Shown piece after piece: positions 41,330 to 51,120 of a stretch of 64,000 bases of DNA. The notes below the pieces were generated by a model that ran no database searches, was not told the DNA's origin, and worked only from the letters and a program-made list of their open reading frames with translations. A program made the position numbers and the translations under genes. The number at the start of each line of letters is the position of its first letter. Position 1 is the first letter of the stretch. Origin of the DNA: Haloechinothrix halophila YIM 93223 (GTDB taxonomy: Bacteria > Actinomycetota > Actinomycetes > Mycobacteriales > Pseudonocardiaceae); the NCBI RefSeq assembly GCF_000504245.1, contig NZ_KI632509.1, forward strand, positions 557,723-621,722, given 5' to 3'.

Positions 41330-42990
41330 TGAACCGGCCGTTGGGGGTCGGTGGACGGGAACCTGAGGCGGCGACGACCAATCCTGGCGGTGCCGCCCCC
41401 GCCACCCGACGCGGCACGGAACTGCTCATGCTGGCGTTCGCCACCGTCATCATGACGAGCGCGCTCGTGCTGGTCGACGCCAACCAGGAGCAGGAACTCA
41501 CCCTGGCCATCGTCTGGTACGGGCTCGCTTACCTCGGCATCTTCGCCGCCGCGCACCTCGCGGTGCGGCGGTGGGCGCCCTACGCCGACCCGCTGATCCT
41601 GCCGTGCGTCGCGCTGCTCAACGGCATCGGCCTCGTCATGATCTACCGCATCGACCTGGCGCTCGCCGAACGGGCGACCCAGGTCGGCAGGGACTTCTCC
41701 GGGGTGGCGCCCCGGCAGGTGCTGTGGACAGTGCTCGCGCTCGCGCTGTTCCTCGGTGTGCTGACCGTGATCAAGGATCACCGCACGCTGACCCGCTACT
41801 CCTACACCTTCGGTCTGATCGGCCTCGTGCTGCTCGCGCTGCCAGCCGCGCTGCCGAGCGCGATTTCCGAGGTCAACGGCGCCAAGGTGTGGATCAAGTT
41901 CGGCTTCTTCAGCCTCCAGCCAGGTGAGTTCGCCAAGATCCTGCTGCTGATCTTCTTCGCGTCCTTCCTTGTCGCCAAACGCGATCTGTTCACGGTGGCA
42001 GGCAAACGGGTACTCGGCGTCGAGCTGCCCCGCGCGCGCGACCTCGGGCCCATCATCATCGCCGCCGGCGTGTGCCTCAGCATCTTCGTGCTGCAGAAGG
42101 ACCTCGGCCCCGCCCTGCTGTTCTTCGGCGTCGTGCTGATGTTGCTCTACGTCGCGACGGAGCGGTTCATCTGGGTCGCGGTCGGCCTCAGCATGTTCGG
42201 CGCTGGCTGCGTGCTCGCTTACAGCCTGTTCACCCACGTCGAGCAGCGCGTCGCGAACTGGATCGACCCGCTGGAGACCTACGACGAGCCGGGTGGCGGC
42301 TACCAAGTCGCGCAAGCGCTGTTCGGGCTCGGCACCGGCGGTGTCATGGGAACCGGCCTCGGCGCTGGCCGCCCCGAAACGGTGCCGGAGGCGAACACCG
42401 ACTTCATTCTCGCGGGCATCGGCGAGGAACTGGGCTTCATCGGTCTCGGCGCGGTGCTGATGGTGTACCTGCTGCTCGGTATGCGCGGTATGCGCGGCGC
42501 ACTCGCCGTCCGCGACACGTTCGGCAAGCTACTCGGCGGCGGCCTGGCCTTCGCGCTCGTCATGCAGGTCTTCGTCGTCGCGGGCGGCGTCACCAAGCTG
42601 ATCCCGATGACCGGCATCACCTCGCCGTTCCTGTCCTACGGCGGGTCGTCGCTGCTGGCCAACTACATCCTGGTCGCGCTGCTGTTGCGCATCTCGGACG
42701 CCGCCCGCAGACCCCAGCCGCAGGCCCGGCAGCGCCCGCAGCAACAGCAGCCGCCGATCGCCGAGGCGCACACCGTGATGGTGCAGGCGCCGAGCGGTGG
42801 TGGCACCGGGGTGCCTGCCCCGGATCCTGCCGCGCCATCAAGACCGTCGAACGGGGCAGGCGCGGCGCCCGGTCCTGGTCCCGCCACCAATCCCGGCCCA
42901 CCGGCGCCGCTGAACGGCGCGGAGCAGGCTAACGCGAACAGCAAGGCCAGCAGCAATGAACCCGGCACGGAAGGGGAGTCGAAAGCATGA
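41329..42990 (+). CDS. rodA: RodA/FtsW-type SEDS glycosyltransferase
   Basis: 553 residues with about 12 helices of the SEDS family. NGAKVWIKFGFFSLQPGEFAK and the segments GGGYQVAQALFGLGTGG, EANTDFILAGIGEELG, TGITSPFLSYGGSSLLANY are diagnostic. A ~90-residue Pro/Ala/Gln-rich C-terminal cytoplasmic tail follows. It polymerises lipid II with the class B PBP encoded next (4-bp overlap). An extra N-terminal ~30 residues are polar. Confidence 0.95.
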   Translation: MNRPLGVGGREPEAATTNPGGAAPATRRGTELLMLAFATVIMTSALVLVDANQEQELTLAIVWYGLAYLGIFAAAHLAVRRWAPYADPLILPCVALLNGIGLVMIYRIDLALAERATQVGRDFSGVAPRQVLWTVLALALFLGVLTVIKDHRTLTRYSYTFGLIGLVLLALPAALPSAISEVNGAKVWIKFGFFSLQPGEFAKILLLIFFASFLVAKRDLFTVAGKRVLGVELPRARDLGPIIIAAGVCLSIFVLQKDLGPALLFFGVVLMLLYVATERFIWVAVGLSMFGAGCVLAYSLFTHVEQRVANWIDPLETYDEPGGGYQVAQALFGLGTGGVMGTGLGAGRPETVPEANTDFILAGIGEELGFIGLGAVLMVYLLLGMRGMRGALAVRDTFGKLLGGGLAFALVMQVFVVAGGVTKLIPMTGITSPFLSYGGSSLLANYILVALLLRISDAARRPQPQARQRPQQQQPPIAEAHTVMVQAPSGGGTGVPAPDPAAPSRPSNGAGAAPGPGPATNPGPPAPLNGAEQANANSKASSNEPGTEGESKA

Positions 42991-44480
42991 ACACCCCCCT
43001 GCGCCGGGTCGGGCTCGCGATGCTCGCGATGGTGGTGCTGCTGCTCGCGAACGCCACCTACATCCAGGTCGTCAAGGCGGAGGACTACCGCGACGACTCC
43101 CGCAACCAGCGGCAGTTGCTCTACGAGTACAGCCGCGAACGCGGGCAGATCGTGTCGCAGTTCGGCGGCACGATCCTCGCGCAGAGCAGCAAGACCAACG
43201 ACCGGCTGCAGTTCTTGCGCGAGTACCGCAACGGTCCGATGTACGCACCGGTTACCGGCTACTACTCCTGGCGCTACGGCTCGGCGGGCATCGAGCGTGC
43301 CACCAACGACATCCTCACCGGCGAAGACGCGCGGCTGTTCGTACGCAAGCTGTCCGACATCATCACCGGGCGCGATCCGCGCGGCGGACACGTTCAGGTC
43401 ACCATCGACCCAACCGTGCAGCGGGCCGCGTACGACGCGATGACGTCGCGGGGCTTCACCGGCTCGGTCGTGGCGCTCAAACCGGACACCGGCGAGATCC
43501 TCGGCATGGTGTCGACGCCGTCGTACGACCCGAACAAGCTGGCGTCGCACGACGGCAAGAAGCAGGAGGAGGCCTGGGCGTCGTGGAACTGCGACCCGTC
43601 AGCGCCGAACTGCGGCCACAACAACCCGATGCGCAACCGCGCCATCCAGGAGACCTACCCGCCCGGATCCACGTTCAAGCTTGTCGTGACGGCGGCGGCT
43701 CTCGAGGATGGCGCGACGGCGGATACCCCGGTCGAGAGCGCGAGCAACGTCGTGCTCCCAGGCACAAGCAACGTCACGCTGGAGAACTTCGCGGGCCAGA
43801 CCTGTCCCGGTTCGACGCTGGCGGACGCGCTCGCGTACTCATGCAACACCGCGTTCGCCAAGCTCGCCGACGAACTCGGCGCGCAGAAGCTGCGCTCGAC
43901 GGCTAAGCAGTTCGGCATCGGGATGGACGACCTGTCGATCCCGCTCGACGTCGAGCAGTCGCATCTTGGCCCGCTCGACTCGTCCGCCGTGCTGTACCAG
44001 AGCGGTATCGGCCAGCGCGACGTCCGGCTCACGCCGCTGCAGGACGCCATGCTCTCCGCGACGATCGCCAACGACGGCATCGCGATGAAGCCGCAGTTGG
44101 TCAAGGAACTGCTCGCGCCAGACCTCTCGACGCTTGAGGAGTACGACCCGGACGAGCTGACCGGCGACCGCGCCCTCAGCAGCGAGAACGCCGCCGTGCT
44201 CCGCGACATGATGATCGCGTCCGAGGCGAACACCAGCGGCGAGGGCAAGCGTTCCGACCTCACCATCGCGTCCAAGACCGGCACGGCCGAGCACGGCAAC
44301 GACCCGAAGAACACCCCGCCGCACGCCTGGTACACCGCGTTCGCGCCCGCGGAGGACCCGCAGGTCGCGGTCGCCGTGATCGTGGAGAGCGGTGGTGACA
44401 GGGGGCTGGCTGCCACCGGCGGCACCGTCGCCGCCGCGATCGGACGCCTGACTATCGACGCGGCGCTGGGGGAAGGCTAG
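42987..44480 (+). CDS. pbpA: PbpA: class B penicillin-binding protein
   Basis: 497 residues: one N-terminal membrane helix (VGLAMLAMVVLLLANATYIQ), a dimerisation region, and a transpeptidase domain with STFK at 228-231, SCN at 285-287 and KTGTA at 430-434. All three penicilloyl-serine transferase motifs are intact. Partner of RodA in septal or polar peptidoglycan cross-linking. Its TAG is followed at once by the pknA ATG. Confidence 0.96.
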   Translation: MNTPLRRVGLAMLAMVVLLLANATYIQVVKAEDYRDDSRNQRQLLYEYSRERGQIVSQFGGTILAQSSKTNDRLQFLREYRNGPMYAPVTGYYSWRYGSAGIERATNDILTGEDARLFVRKLSDIITGRDPRGGHVQVTIDPTVQRAAYDAMTSRGFTGSVVALKPDTGEILGMVSTPSYDPNKLASHDGKKQEEAWASWNCDPSAPNCGHNNPMRNRAIQETYPPGSTFKLVVTAAALEDGATADTPVESASNVVLPGTSNVTLENFAGQTCPGSTLADALAYSCNTAFAKLADELGAQKLRSTAKQFGIGMDDLSIPLDVEQSHLGPLDSSAVLYQSGIGQRDVRLTPLQDAMLSATIANDGIAMKPQLVKELLAPDLSTLEEYDPDELTGDRALSSENAAVLRDMMIASEANTSGEGKRSDLTIASKTGTAEHGNDPKNTPPHAWYTAFAPAEDPQVAVAVIVESGGDRGLAATGGTVAAAIGRLTIDAALGEG

Positions 44481-45929
44481 ATGGCGATCACCTCGGGGCG
44501 GCTGCTCGCCGAGCGATACCGGCTGGACAGCCGTATCGCCGTTGGTGGCATGGGTGAAGTGTGGCGGGCAAGCGACACCAGGCTGGACCGCACCGTCGCG
44601 GTCAAAATCCTCAAGGCCGAGCTGTCCGGGGACGCCGAGTTCCTGCACCGGTTCCGCACCGAGGCGCGGACGACGGCGTCGTTGAACCACCCCGGCATCG
44701 CGGCGGTACACGACTACGGCGAGACAGCGTCCGGGGTGCCGGGCACCGACGGCGAGGACAACCTCGCGTACCTGGTGATGGAGCTGGTCAACGGCGAACC
44801 GCTCGCCACGCTGCTCGCCAGGGCTGGCCGGATGACCGCTGACCGGCTGCTGCCGATCCTGGAACAGGCTGGCAGGGCGCTCAACGCCGCCCACGAGCGC
44901 GGCCTGGTGCACCGCGACATCAAGCCGGGCAACATCCTCGTCGTCAGGGGTGCCGACGGTGCGGACATGGTCAAGCTGACCGACTTCGGTATCGCCAAGG
45001 CCGCCGACGCCGCACCGGTCACCCGCAACGGCATGGTGATGGGCACCGCGCACTACATCGCGCCAGAGCAAGCGACGGGCAACGACGCGTCGCCAGCCAG
45101 CGACGTCTACTCGCTCGCGGTGTGCGGCTACGAGTGCCTGGCGGGCAGGCGGCCGTTCCTGTCGGAGAACGCGGTCACCGTGGCCATGATGCACATCCGC
45201 GACCTGCCACCGCCGCTACCGCCGGACGTCCCGCCAACGGTGCGAGCGCTGATCGAGTCCACGCTGGTCAAAGACCCCGCGCTGCGCTACGCCGACGGCG
45301 GCGAGTTCGCCAACGCCGTCGCCGCTGTCCGCCACGGTCACCCGCCGCCGCTACCGGTCGGCGCGACGACAACACCCCCACGCGGCATCCCTGCCCAGCC
45401 CGGCCCCGGCTCGCACCCGACGATACGCCCGGCCGCACCCGTTCCGAGCGGCGCGTTTCCCTCGCAGCAGCCGCCATCACACGGCGCATCCCGCAGCGCG
45501 TGGCTGTGGGTGTTGCTCGCGCTCGTCGGCGTTGGCTTCGTCGTGATGGCCGCCGTCATCGTGCCGATGCTGATCGACAACCTCGGTTCGAGCGGAGACC
45601 GGAACACGCCAGCGACGGCACCCACTACCCTGCCCGCTGAACAACAGCCGGACACCCCCCAGACCGCCCAACAGGACGCGACTCCCGACCAGGATCAGGG
45701 TCCAGCGACAGAAACGACAACATCACAGGCCGACACCGAAGACGCCACGGCCACGACAACCGAGCCATACCCGACAGAGACTGAGCAGGGTGGCGCCGCC
45801 ATCGACGAGCAGCAGCCGGCCGGTGCCGGTGCCGGTGACCACTCCACCGGAACCGGACCCTTCGGCCTCGACGCCACCCCAGCGGACGACAATGAGCGTC
45901 ACCCCGACGAGGTGCGGTATGGCGCATGA
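44481..45929 (+). CDS. pknA: PknA: membrane Ser/Thr protein kinase
   Basis: 482 residues. Kinase domain about 12-275: GGMGEVWRA glycine loop, Lys42 in [14 protein letters not shown] (144-151), DFG (168-170) and APEQ. A Pro-rich juxtamembrane segment, one helix ([20 protein letters not shown]) and a ~120-residue Thr/Gln/Asp-rich external tail without PASTA domains follow. It phosphorylates division and shape factors, and cross-activates PknB. Begins directly after pbpA's stop. Confidence 0.96.
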   Translation: MAITSGRLLAERYRLDSRIAVGGMGEVWRASDTRLDRTVAVKILKAELSGDAEFLHRFRTEARTTASLNHPGIAAVHDYGETASGVPGTDGEDNLAYLVMELVNGEPLATLLARAGRMTADRLLPILEQAGRALNAAHERGLVHRDIKPGNILVVRGADGADMVKLTDFGIAKAADAAPVTRNGMVMGTAHYIAPEQATGNDASPASDVYSLAVCGYECLAGRRPFLSENAVTVAMMHIRDLPPPLPPDVPPTVRALIESTLVKDPALRYADGGEFANAVAAVRHGHPPPLPVGATTTPPRGIPAQPGPGSHPTIRPAAPVPSGAFPSQQPPSHGASRSAWLWVLLALVGVGFVVMAAVIVPMLIDNLGSSGDRNTPATAPTTLPAEQQPDTPQTAQQDATPDQDQGPATETTTSQADTEDATATTTEPYPTETEQGGAAIDEQQPAGAGAGDHSTGTGPFGLDATPADDNERHPDEVRYGA

Positions 45930-46046
45930 TGAACAGGACGACAGTGCGATGAACCACGACGCGCACGGCATCGCGGCCGACCGGACAGCGACCGATCGGC
46001 CACCCGGCCCTGCCACATCGGCGCTAATTGCGAAGCGAGGACGGCG

Positions 46047-48086
46047 ATGAGCACAGCGAACCTGCTCTCGAACCGCTACGAGCTGGGGGACACCCTCGGC
46101 TACGGCGGGATGTCCGAGGTCCACCACGGCCACGACGTGCGGCTCGGCAGGGAGGTCGCCGTCAAGATCCTGCGTGCCGACCTCGCCCGCGACAGTGTGT
46201 TCCAGGAGCGGTTCCGCCGCGAAGCGCAGAACTCAGCCGCGCTCAACCACCCCGCGATCGTCGCCGTCTACGACACCGGCGAGACGGACTCCGAATTCGG
46301 CCCGTTGCCCTACATCGTCATGGAGTACGTCGAGGGCCGCACGCTGCGCGACATCGTCAAGACCCAGGGTCCGCTCGACCCGAAACGCGCCATGGAAGTC
46401 ATGGCCGACGTCTGCGCCGCGCTCGACTTCTCACACCGGCACGGCATCGTGCACCGTGACGTCAAACCGGCCAACGTGATGATCAGCAAGACCGGCGCCG
46501 TGAAGGTGATGGATTTCGGCATCGCCCGCGCGATCCACGATGGCCAGGCCGCGATGACACAGACCGCCGCCGTCATCGGCACCGCGCAGTACCTCTCGCC
46601 GGAGCAGGCGCGCGGCGAGTCGGTCGACGCCCGCAGCGACGTCTACGCGGCCGGCTGCGTGCTCTACGAACTTCTCACTGGCGAGCCGCCGTTCACCGGC
46701 GACTCCCCCGTCGCCGTCGCGTACCAGCACGTGCGGGAGGACGCGACCGCGCCGTCGCTGATCAACCCCAACATCAGCCCTGAGCTGGACGCCGTCGTGC
46801 TCAAGGCGCTCACCAAGGGACCTGCCAACCGGTACCAGTCCGCCGCGGAGATGCGCACCGACCTGGTACGGGTGCTTTCGCAGCAGCGACCAGCGGCGCC
46901 GATGGTGATGACCGCGGACGACCGCACCCAGGTGATGGGCGCTGGCGGCTCGCACCAAGACGACTACGACGAGTACGCCCAGGGCTACGACTACGACGAC
47001 TACGCGGCCATCGAGGCGGAGGAACGGCAGCGGCGGCGCAGGCGGATGATCGCCGTGCTCGCCCTGCTTGGTGTCGCCGTGCTCGCGGCGATCCTGTGGC
47101 TGGCCGACCCGTTCGGCAGCGACAACAATGTCGCCGCGGTGCCCAACATCGTCGGGCAGAAGGTCGACCCAGCCGAACTGGCACTGCGCGATGCAGGCTT
47201 CTCCGACATCGAGAAGGAAGGCGTCAAGTGCATGCCGACCGCCTTCGGTGAGGCGGCGCCCTGCGATCCGCAAACCGACGTGCAGCGCGTGATCGAGGTC
47301 AACCCGGCCGAGAACACCCAGGTGGATGTCACCCAGACCATCACCATGAAGTACGGGCTGCTGCCGGAGGAAATCCAGATGCCCAAACTGGTCGGCAAGA
47401 AGCAGGCCGAGGCCGAGCGCATCGTCGAGGAGAACAACCTGCTGCTCGACCCGAACGTCAAGAAGGTCGAGAACACCGATCCGAAAAAGACCGGCAAGGT
47501 CGCCAAGCAGACCCCGGCGGCGAACGAGTTCATCGACGAGGGTTCGGTGGTCACGCTGTCGGTGTTCGCCAAGCCGGAGATGGTCGAAGTCACCGACTAC
47601 ACCGGCAAGTCGTTCGAGACGGCCGACGCTGGGCTGCGGGCGGTCGGTTTCGACGTCGAGCGGGTCGACGTCGATTCGGACAAGCCGGAAGGCACGGTGG
47701 TCGGCCAGAACCCGAGCAGCGGCAAGGCCGTGAAGGGGTCGACGGTCACCGTCGAGGTGTCCAACGGTTCGCAACAGGTCATGCAGATGCCGGACGTCAT
47801 CGACAAGACGGAGGACGAGGCGAAGCAGATGCTCGCGGACGCCGGCCATGTCGGAGACGTCGAGGTCGTCAAGAACGAGGTGGACGATCCGAGTAGGAAC
47901 GGGCTGGTCAGCTCGTCGGACCCGGACGTCGGCAACGACATGCGCCGCTCAGACTCCGTCACGCTCTACGTCGACGAGTACGTCGACGACGGCGATGACG
48001 GCGGCAACGGTAATGGCGGCGGCAACGGCGACGGCAACAGCATCTTCGATCCGGGCTCGGCCGGCACCCGCGACGACGACGGGTAG
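46047..48086 (+). CDS. pknB: PknB: PASTA-domain Ser/Thr protein kinase
   Basis: 679 residues. Kinase domain 11-~270: GYGGMSEV, Lys40, HRDVKPANV (136-144), DFG (156-158), and activation-loop Thr171 and Thr173 in MTQT, at the same numbers as the M. tuberculosis enzyme. Juxtamembrane acidic/Tyr-rich stretch, helix ~333-353 (MIAVLALLGVAVLAAILWLA), then four PASTA repeats (~360-660) and a Gly/Asn/Asp tail. PASTA domains bind muropeptides or lipid II. The 117-bp gap before it suggests an internal promoter. Confidence 0.97.
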   Translation: MSTANLLSNRYELGDTLGYGGMSEVHHGHDVRLGREVAVKILRADLARDSVFQERFRREAQNSAALNHPAIVAVYDTGETDSEFGPLPYIVMEYVEGRTLRDIVKTQGPLDPKRAMEVMADVCAALDFSHRHGIVHRDVKPANVMISKTGAVKVMDFGIARAIHDGQAAMTQTAAVIGTAQYLSPEQARGESVDARSDVYAAGCVLYELLTGEPPFTGDSPVAVAYQHVREDATAPSLINPNISPELDAVVLKALTKGPANRYQSAAEMRTDLVRVLSQQRPAAPMVMTADDRTQVMGAGGSHQDDYDEYAQGYDYDDYAAIEAEERQRRRRRMIAVLALLGVAVLAAILWLADPFGSDNNVAAVPNIVGQKVDPAELALRDAGFSDIEKEGVKCMPTAFGEAAPCDPQTDVQRVIEVNPAENTQVDVTQTITMKYGLLPEEIQMPKLVGKKQAEAERIVEENNLLLDPNVKKVENTDPKKTGKVAKQTPAANEFIDEGSVVTLSVFAKPEMVEVTDYTGKSFETADAGLRAVGFDVERVDVDSDKPEGTVVGQNPSSGKAVKGSTVTVEVSNGSQQVMQMPDVIDKTEDEAKQMLADAGHVGDVEVVKNEVDDPSRNGLVSSSDPDVGNDMRRSDSVTLYVDEYVDDGDDGGNGNGGGNGDGNSIFDPGSAGTRDDDG

Positions 48087-48103
48087 CAACGCCCGGCGCC
48101 GGC

Positions 48104-48176
48104 GCGAGTCCCGCGCTCTGGTGCCGCGAGTCCCGCGTTCCGGACGCCCGAGTTCCGAGATCGGGTGCGCTGAGTT
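48104..48176. repeat. Degenerate four-unit 22-bp tandem repeat between convergent genes
   Basis: GCGAGTC or variants (GCGAGTC, GCGAGTC, CCGAGTT, CTGAGTT) start at 48104, 48126, 48148 and 48170, each 22 bp apart, between the ends of pknB and pabA. The core is the complement of GACTCGC in the 21-bp arrays at 121 and 6901, so this may be a diverged member of the same family. Confidence 0.65.
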
Positions 48177-48181
48177 CGTAC

Positions 48182-48826
48182 TTACCCCGCGACGGCGGCC
48201 TGCTGCAGCGTCCGGGTGGCGTGCTCCAGCTCCGTCACCCGGTTCTCCGGCACAGGGTGCCCCGCGAGCGCCATCCAGTTCGCCAGCATCCGATGTCCGC
48301 CTTCTGTGAGCACCGACTCCGGGTGGAACTGCACGCCCTCGATCGGCAGCTCGCGGTGCCGCATGCCCATCACGATGCCGGACTCGGTACGCGCGGTGAC
48401 CTCGAAGACCGCTGGCACGGTATCCGGCAGCACGGTCAGCGAGTGGTATCTAGTCGCGGTGAACGGGCTCGACAGCCCGGCGAGCACCCCGACGCCGGAG
48501 TGCAGCACTTGGCTTGTCTTGCCGTGCAGCAGTTCGGGCGCACGGTCCACGGTGCCGCCCCACGCCACAGCCATCGCCTGGTGGCCGAGGCAGACACCGA
48601 GGGCAGGCAGCTCCCGCTGCGCGCACTCGCGGACGACGTCCATACTCTGACCAGCGCGTTCCGGCGTTCCGGGGCCTGGCGAGACCAACACCCCGTCAAC
48701 GTCGTCGAGAGCGTGGATGTCCACGGCGTCGTTGCGCGACACCGTGCATTCGGCGCCGAGCTGGGCGAGGTACTGAACAAGGTTGTAAACGAAGCTGTCG
48801 TAGTTGTCGACAACGAGCACGCGCAT
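48182..48826 (-). CDS. pabA: Glutamine amidotransferase, anthranilate/aminodeoxychorismate synthase component II
   Basis: 214 residues, class I glutamine amidotransferase. Catalytic Cys79 in GVCLGHQAM, and His168/Glu170 in VQFHPES. VLVSPGPGTPERAG is the oxyanion strand. It supplies ammonia for anthranilate (tryptophan) or 4-amino-4-deoxychorismate (folate) synthesis. In mycobacteria the equivalent next to pknB is called trpG and probably serves both. It converges on pknB. Confidence 0.93.
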   Translation of the reverse strand: MRVLVVDNYDSFVYNLVQYLAQLGAECTVSRNDAVDIHALDDVDGVLVSPGPGTPERAGQSMDVVRECAQRELPALGVCLGHQAMAVAWGGTVDRAPELLHGKTSQVLHSGVGVLAGLSSPFTATRYHSLTVLPDTVPAVFEVTARTESGIVMGMRHRELPIEGVQFHPESVLTEGGHRMLANWMALAGHPVPENRVTELEHATRTLQQAAVAG

Positions 48827-48920
48827 AGGACCAGCGTATACGCCATGTCACCGGATATTCGGCGCACCGGTCGACAGACCCAGCGGACACCATGCCCGTC
48901 ATGCCGATATCGTCCGGTTC

Positions 48921-49685
48921 GTGTCGCAACCACACGACAATGGCCCCTTCGCGCCACCCAACCAGGGAGCATCGGCTCACCAACCGGTGACCGGTCAGTC
49001 GCCATGGGCAACATCCCAGCAGTCATGGCAGTGGGGACCTCCGGCCTACCCGCCACAACCGGTGCCTCCGGATCGCGGCACGAACGGCCTCGCCGTCGCC
49101 GCGCTGGTGCTCGGCATCGTCGGCTTCCTGCCGCCGAGTCCACTCGTCGGCCTCGTGCTCGGGATCATCGCGCTCACCCAGGTCAAACGCAGGCACGAAC
49201 GCGGCAAGGGCATGGCGGTGGCAGGCGTGGTGCTCAGCTCGCTCTGGATCGTGCTGTTCGTGATCGTCATCATCGCCGGGATCCTCGACGACGTGGAGCG
49301 CACTCCGACGGGCGAGGTCACTGCCGAGGACACGGTCCCCCTCGAGAACCTGCGAATCGGCGACTGCGTCGAGAAGGTCACCGAAGACAGGAACTACTTC
49401 AGCGTCACCGTCATGCCGTGCGACGAGCCGCACCACAGCGAGGTGTTCGCGAAGTTCGACCTCCGAGGTGAGGCGTGGCCCGGTGAGGAGACCGTGTTCG
49501 CCGACGCGAACGCCGGCTGCTCGGACGCGTTGCGCGAGTACTCGTCGACCGCGTACGACGACATCGACGTCGCGATCTTCACCTTCCACCCAACGGCGTT
49601 CACCTGGGCGGACGGTGATCGCGAGATCATCTGTCTCACCGACTACGAGGACGGCCCGCGCACCGGCTCCATCGAGGGGACGTGA
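48921..49685 (+). CDS. DUF4190 / septum-formation-type membrane protein
   Basis: 254 residues: a Pro/Gln/Ser-rich N-terminus, a DUF4190-like helical hairpin (TNGLAVAALVLGIVGFLPPS, LVGLVLGIIALTQVKRR, then KGMAVAGVVLSSLWIVLFVI), and a ~130-residue extracytoplasmic domain with three Cys (IGDCVEKV, MPCDEPHHSEVFA, AGCSDALREY) as in septum-formation family proteins. No ribosome site lies before GTG 48921; a TATCGT at -13 to -8 suggests a leaderless transcript. It is divergent from pabA. The role in division is inferred from family and neighbourhood. Confidence 0.8.
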   Translation: MSQPHDNGPFAPPNQGASAHQPVTGQSPWATSQQSWQWGPPAYPPQPVPPDRGTNGLAVAALVLGIVGFLPPSPLVGLVLGIIALTQVKRRHERGKGMAVAGVVLSSLWIVLFVIVIIAGILDDVERTPTGEVTAEDTVPLENLRIGDCVEKVTEDRNYFSVTVMPCDEPHHSEVFAKFDLRGEAWPGEETVFADANAGCSDALREYSSTAYDDIDVAIFTFHPTAFTWADGDREIICLTDYEDGPRTGSIEGT

Positions 49686-49796
49686 CCGACTTCTCACGCG
49701 ACGCCGCGGGCACGACATGCCGCAGGGCGCGATACTGGAGGCGAACCGGGACAATGGGTCCGATGATGGTCTCTGGTCGTCGAGCGAGGAGCGAGC

Positions 49797-51023
49797 ATGG
49801 CAGCTGAAAGTGGCCGCAACGCCGCCCACGACATCGTGCTGTTCGGCGCGACCGGCTTCACCGGTGGCCTGACAGCTGAATATCTCGCCGCGCACGCCCC
49901 GGCCGACTGCCGCTGGGCGCTCGCGGGACGCAACCGCACCAAGCTCGAAGCGGTGCGGTCCCGGCTCGCCGAGATCAACCCGGATTGCGAGAAGCTGCCA
50001 CTGCTGCACGCCGACGCGAACGATTCCGCGTCGCTGCGGGAGGTGGCTGGCAACGCCAGCGTGGTGATCACCACGGTTGGCCCGTACATGACGTACGGCG
50101 AGCAGCTTGTCGCCGCATGTGCCGAGGTTGGCACGGACTACGTCGATCTGACCGGCGAGCCCGAGTTCGCCGACCTGATGTATGTCCGCTACCAGGCGAA
50201 GGCCGTCGCGTCCGGGGCGCGGATCGTGCACGCCTGCGGCTTCGACTCCATCCCGCACGACCTCGGCGCGTACTTCACGGTGCAACAGCTGCCGCAGGAC
50301 CGGCCGATCCACGTCGACGGCTTCCTGCGCGGCGGCGGTCAGCCGTCCGGCGGCACGCTCGCCTCCGCGCTGGACATCCTCTCCCGCACCACGCAGACCC
50401 GCGATGCCGCCAAGCAGCGCAAGAAAATCGAGCCGACGCCGCCCGGCAGGTCCGCGAAGGCGGTCGCTGGCAAGCCGAGGCGGGACGAGATCGCGCAATC
50501 GTGGGTGGTGCCGCTGCCGACGATCGACCCGCAGATCGTGGCACGCTCCGCTCGGACCCTCGACGTCTACGGACCCGACTTCACCTACAGCCACTACGCG
50601 GCTATCAAGCGGCTTCCGATGCTCGCTGGCGGAGCCGTCGGTGTCGGCGCGCTGGCGGGGCTGGCCCAGATCGGGCCGGTCCGCGAACGGCTCGGGTCGC
50701 TGCGCAAGCCGGGCGAGGGCCCGAGCGAGACGCAGCGGGAGAAGTCGTGGTTCACGGTGCGTTTCCACGGCACGGCTGGCGACGCGGAGGTCGTCACCGA
50801 GGTGTCCGGCGGTGATCCCGGTTACGGCGAGACGTCGAAGATGCTGGCCGAGTCGGCGCTGAGCCTCGCGTTCGACGACCTGCCAGCGCGGGCCGGTCAG
50901 CTCACCCCGGCCGCGGCGATGGGCAACGCGCTGATCGAACGGCTGCGCAGGGCAGGTATCCGATTCGAGGTACTCGCGGGCAAGCCGACACGGCCGCCGT
51001 CACGGCACCTGACGGGGAGCTGA
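49797..51023 (+). CDS. Saccharopine-dehydrogenase-like NAD(P)-binding protein
   Basis: 408 residues. HDIVLFGATGFTGGLTAEYL is the Rossmann start, LAGRNRTKLEAV the cofactor turn, TTVGPYMTYGEQLVAACAEVGTDYVDLTGE the conserved block, and HACGFDSIPHDLGAY the family hallmark. Relatives include the trans-acting enoyl reductase of phthiocerol synthesis in mycobacteria; here no polyketide genes are near. ATG 49797 follows GAGGAG. Substrate unknown, perhaps a lipid. Confidence 0.86.
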   Translation: MAAESGRNAAHDIVLFGATGFTGGLTAEYLAAHAPADCRWALAGRNRTKLEAVRSRLAEINPDCEKLPLLHADANDSASLREVAGNASVVITTVGPYMTYGEQLVAACAEVGTDYVDLTGEPEFADLMYVRYQAKAVASGARIVHACGFDSIPHDLGAYFTVQQLPQDRPIHVDGFLRGGGQPSGGTLASALDILSRTTQTRDAAKQRKKIEPTPPGRSAKAVAGKPRRDEIAQSWVVPLPTIDPQIVARSARTLDVYGPDFTYSHYAAIKRLPMLAGGAVGVGALAGLAQIGPVRERLGSLRKPGEGPSETQREKSWFTVRFHGTAGDAEVVTEVSGGDPGYGETSKMLAESALSLAFDDLPARAGQLTPAAAMGNALIERLRRAGIRFEVLAGKPTRPPSRHLTGS

Positions 51024-51045
51024 CGGGGGGCGTCAACCCGTCAGC
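51019..51045 (+). terminator. Hairpin at the end of the saccharopine-dehydrogenase-like gene
   Basis: GCTGACGGG (51019-51027) and CCCGTCAGC (51037-51045) form a perfect 9-bp stem overlapping the stop codon. No T run follows. Confidence 0.5.
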
Positions 51046-51091
51046 CGCGATGTTCCACCTGGTGGACCTGTCACGTGCATCACGTTTTCAC

Positions 51092-51113
51092 TTAGGGCAG
51101 CCTTACTTACTCT
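51092..51113 (+). promoter_or_regulatory. Iron-box-like (IdeR/DmdR) site overlapping a leaderless fprA promoter
   Basis: TTAGGGCAGCCTTACTTAC (51092-51110) matches the IdeR/DmdR 19-mer consensus at 13 of 19 positions by my alignment. TACTCT (51108-51113) is a good -10 hexamer placed 7 nt before ATG 51121, which has no ribosome site. A repressor bound here would block the promoter, giving iron-repressed fprA. Confidence 0.55.
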
Positions 51114-51120
51114 GGTGTAT

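Noticed and set aside
45790-46050. Small frame bridging pknA and pknB
   Set aside because: Mostly overlaps the pknA tail in another frame; only 44 codons from a possible internal ATG and no ribosome site.
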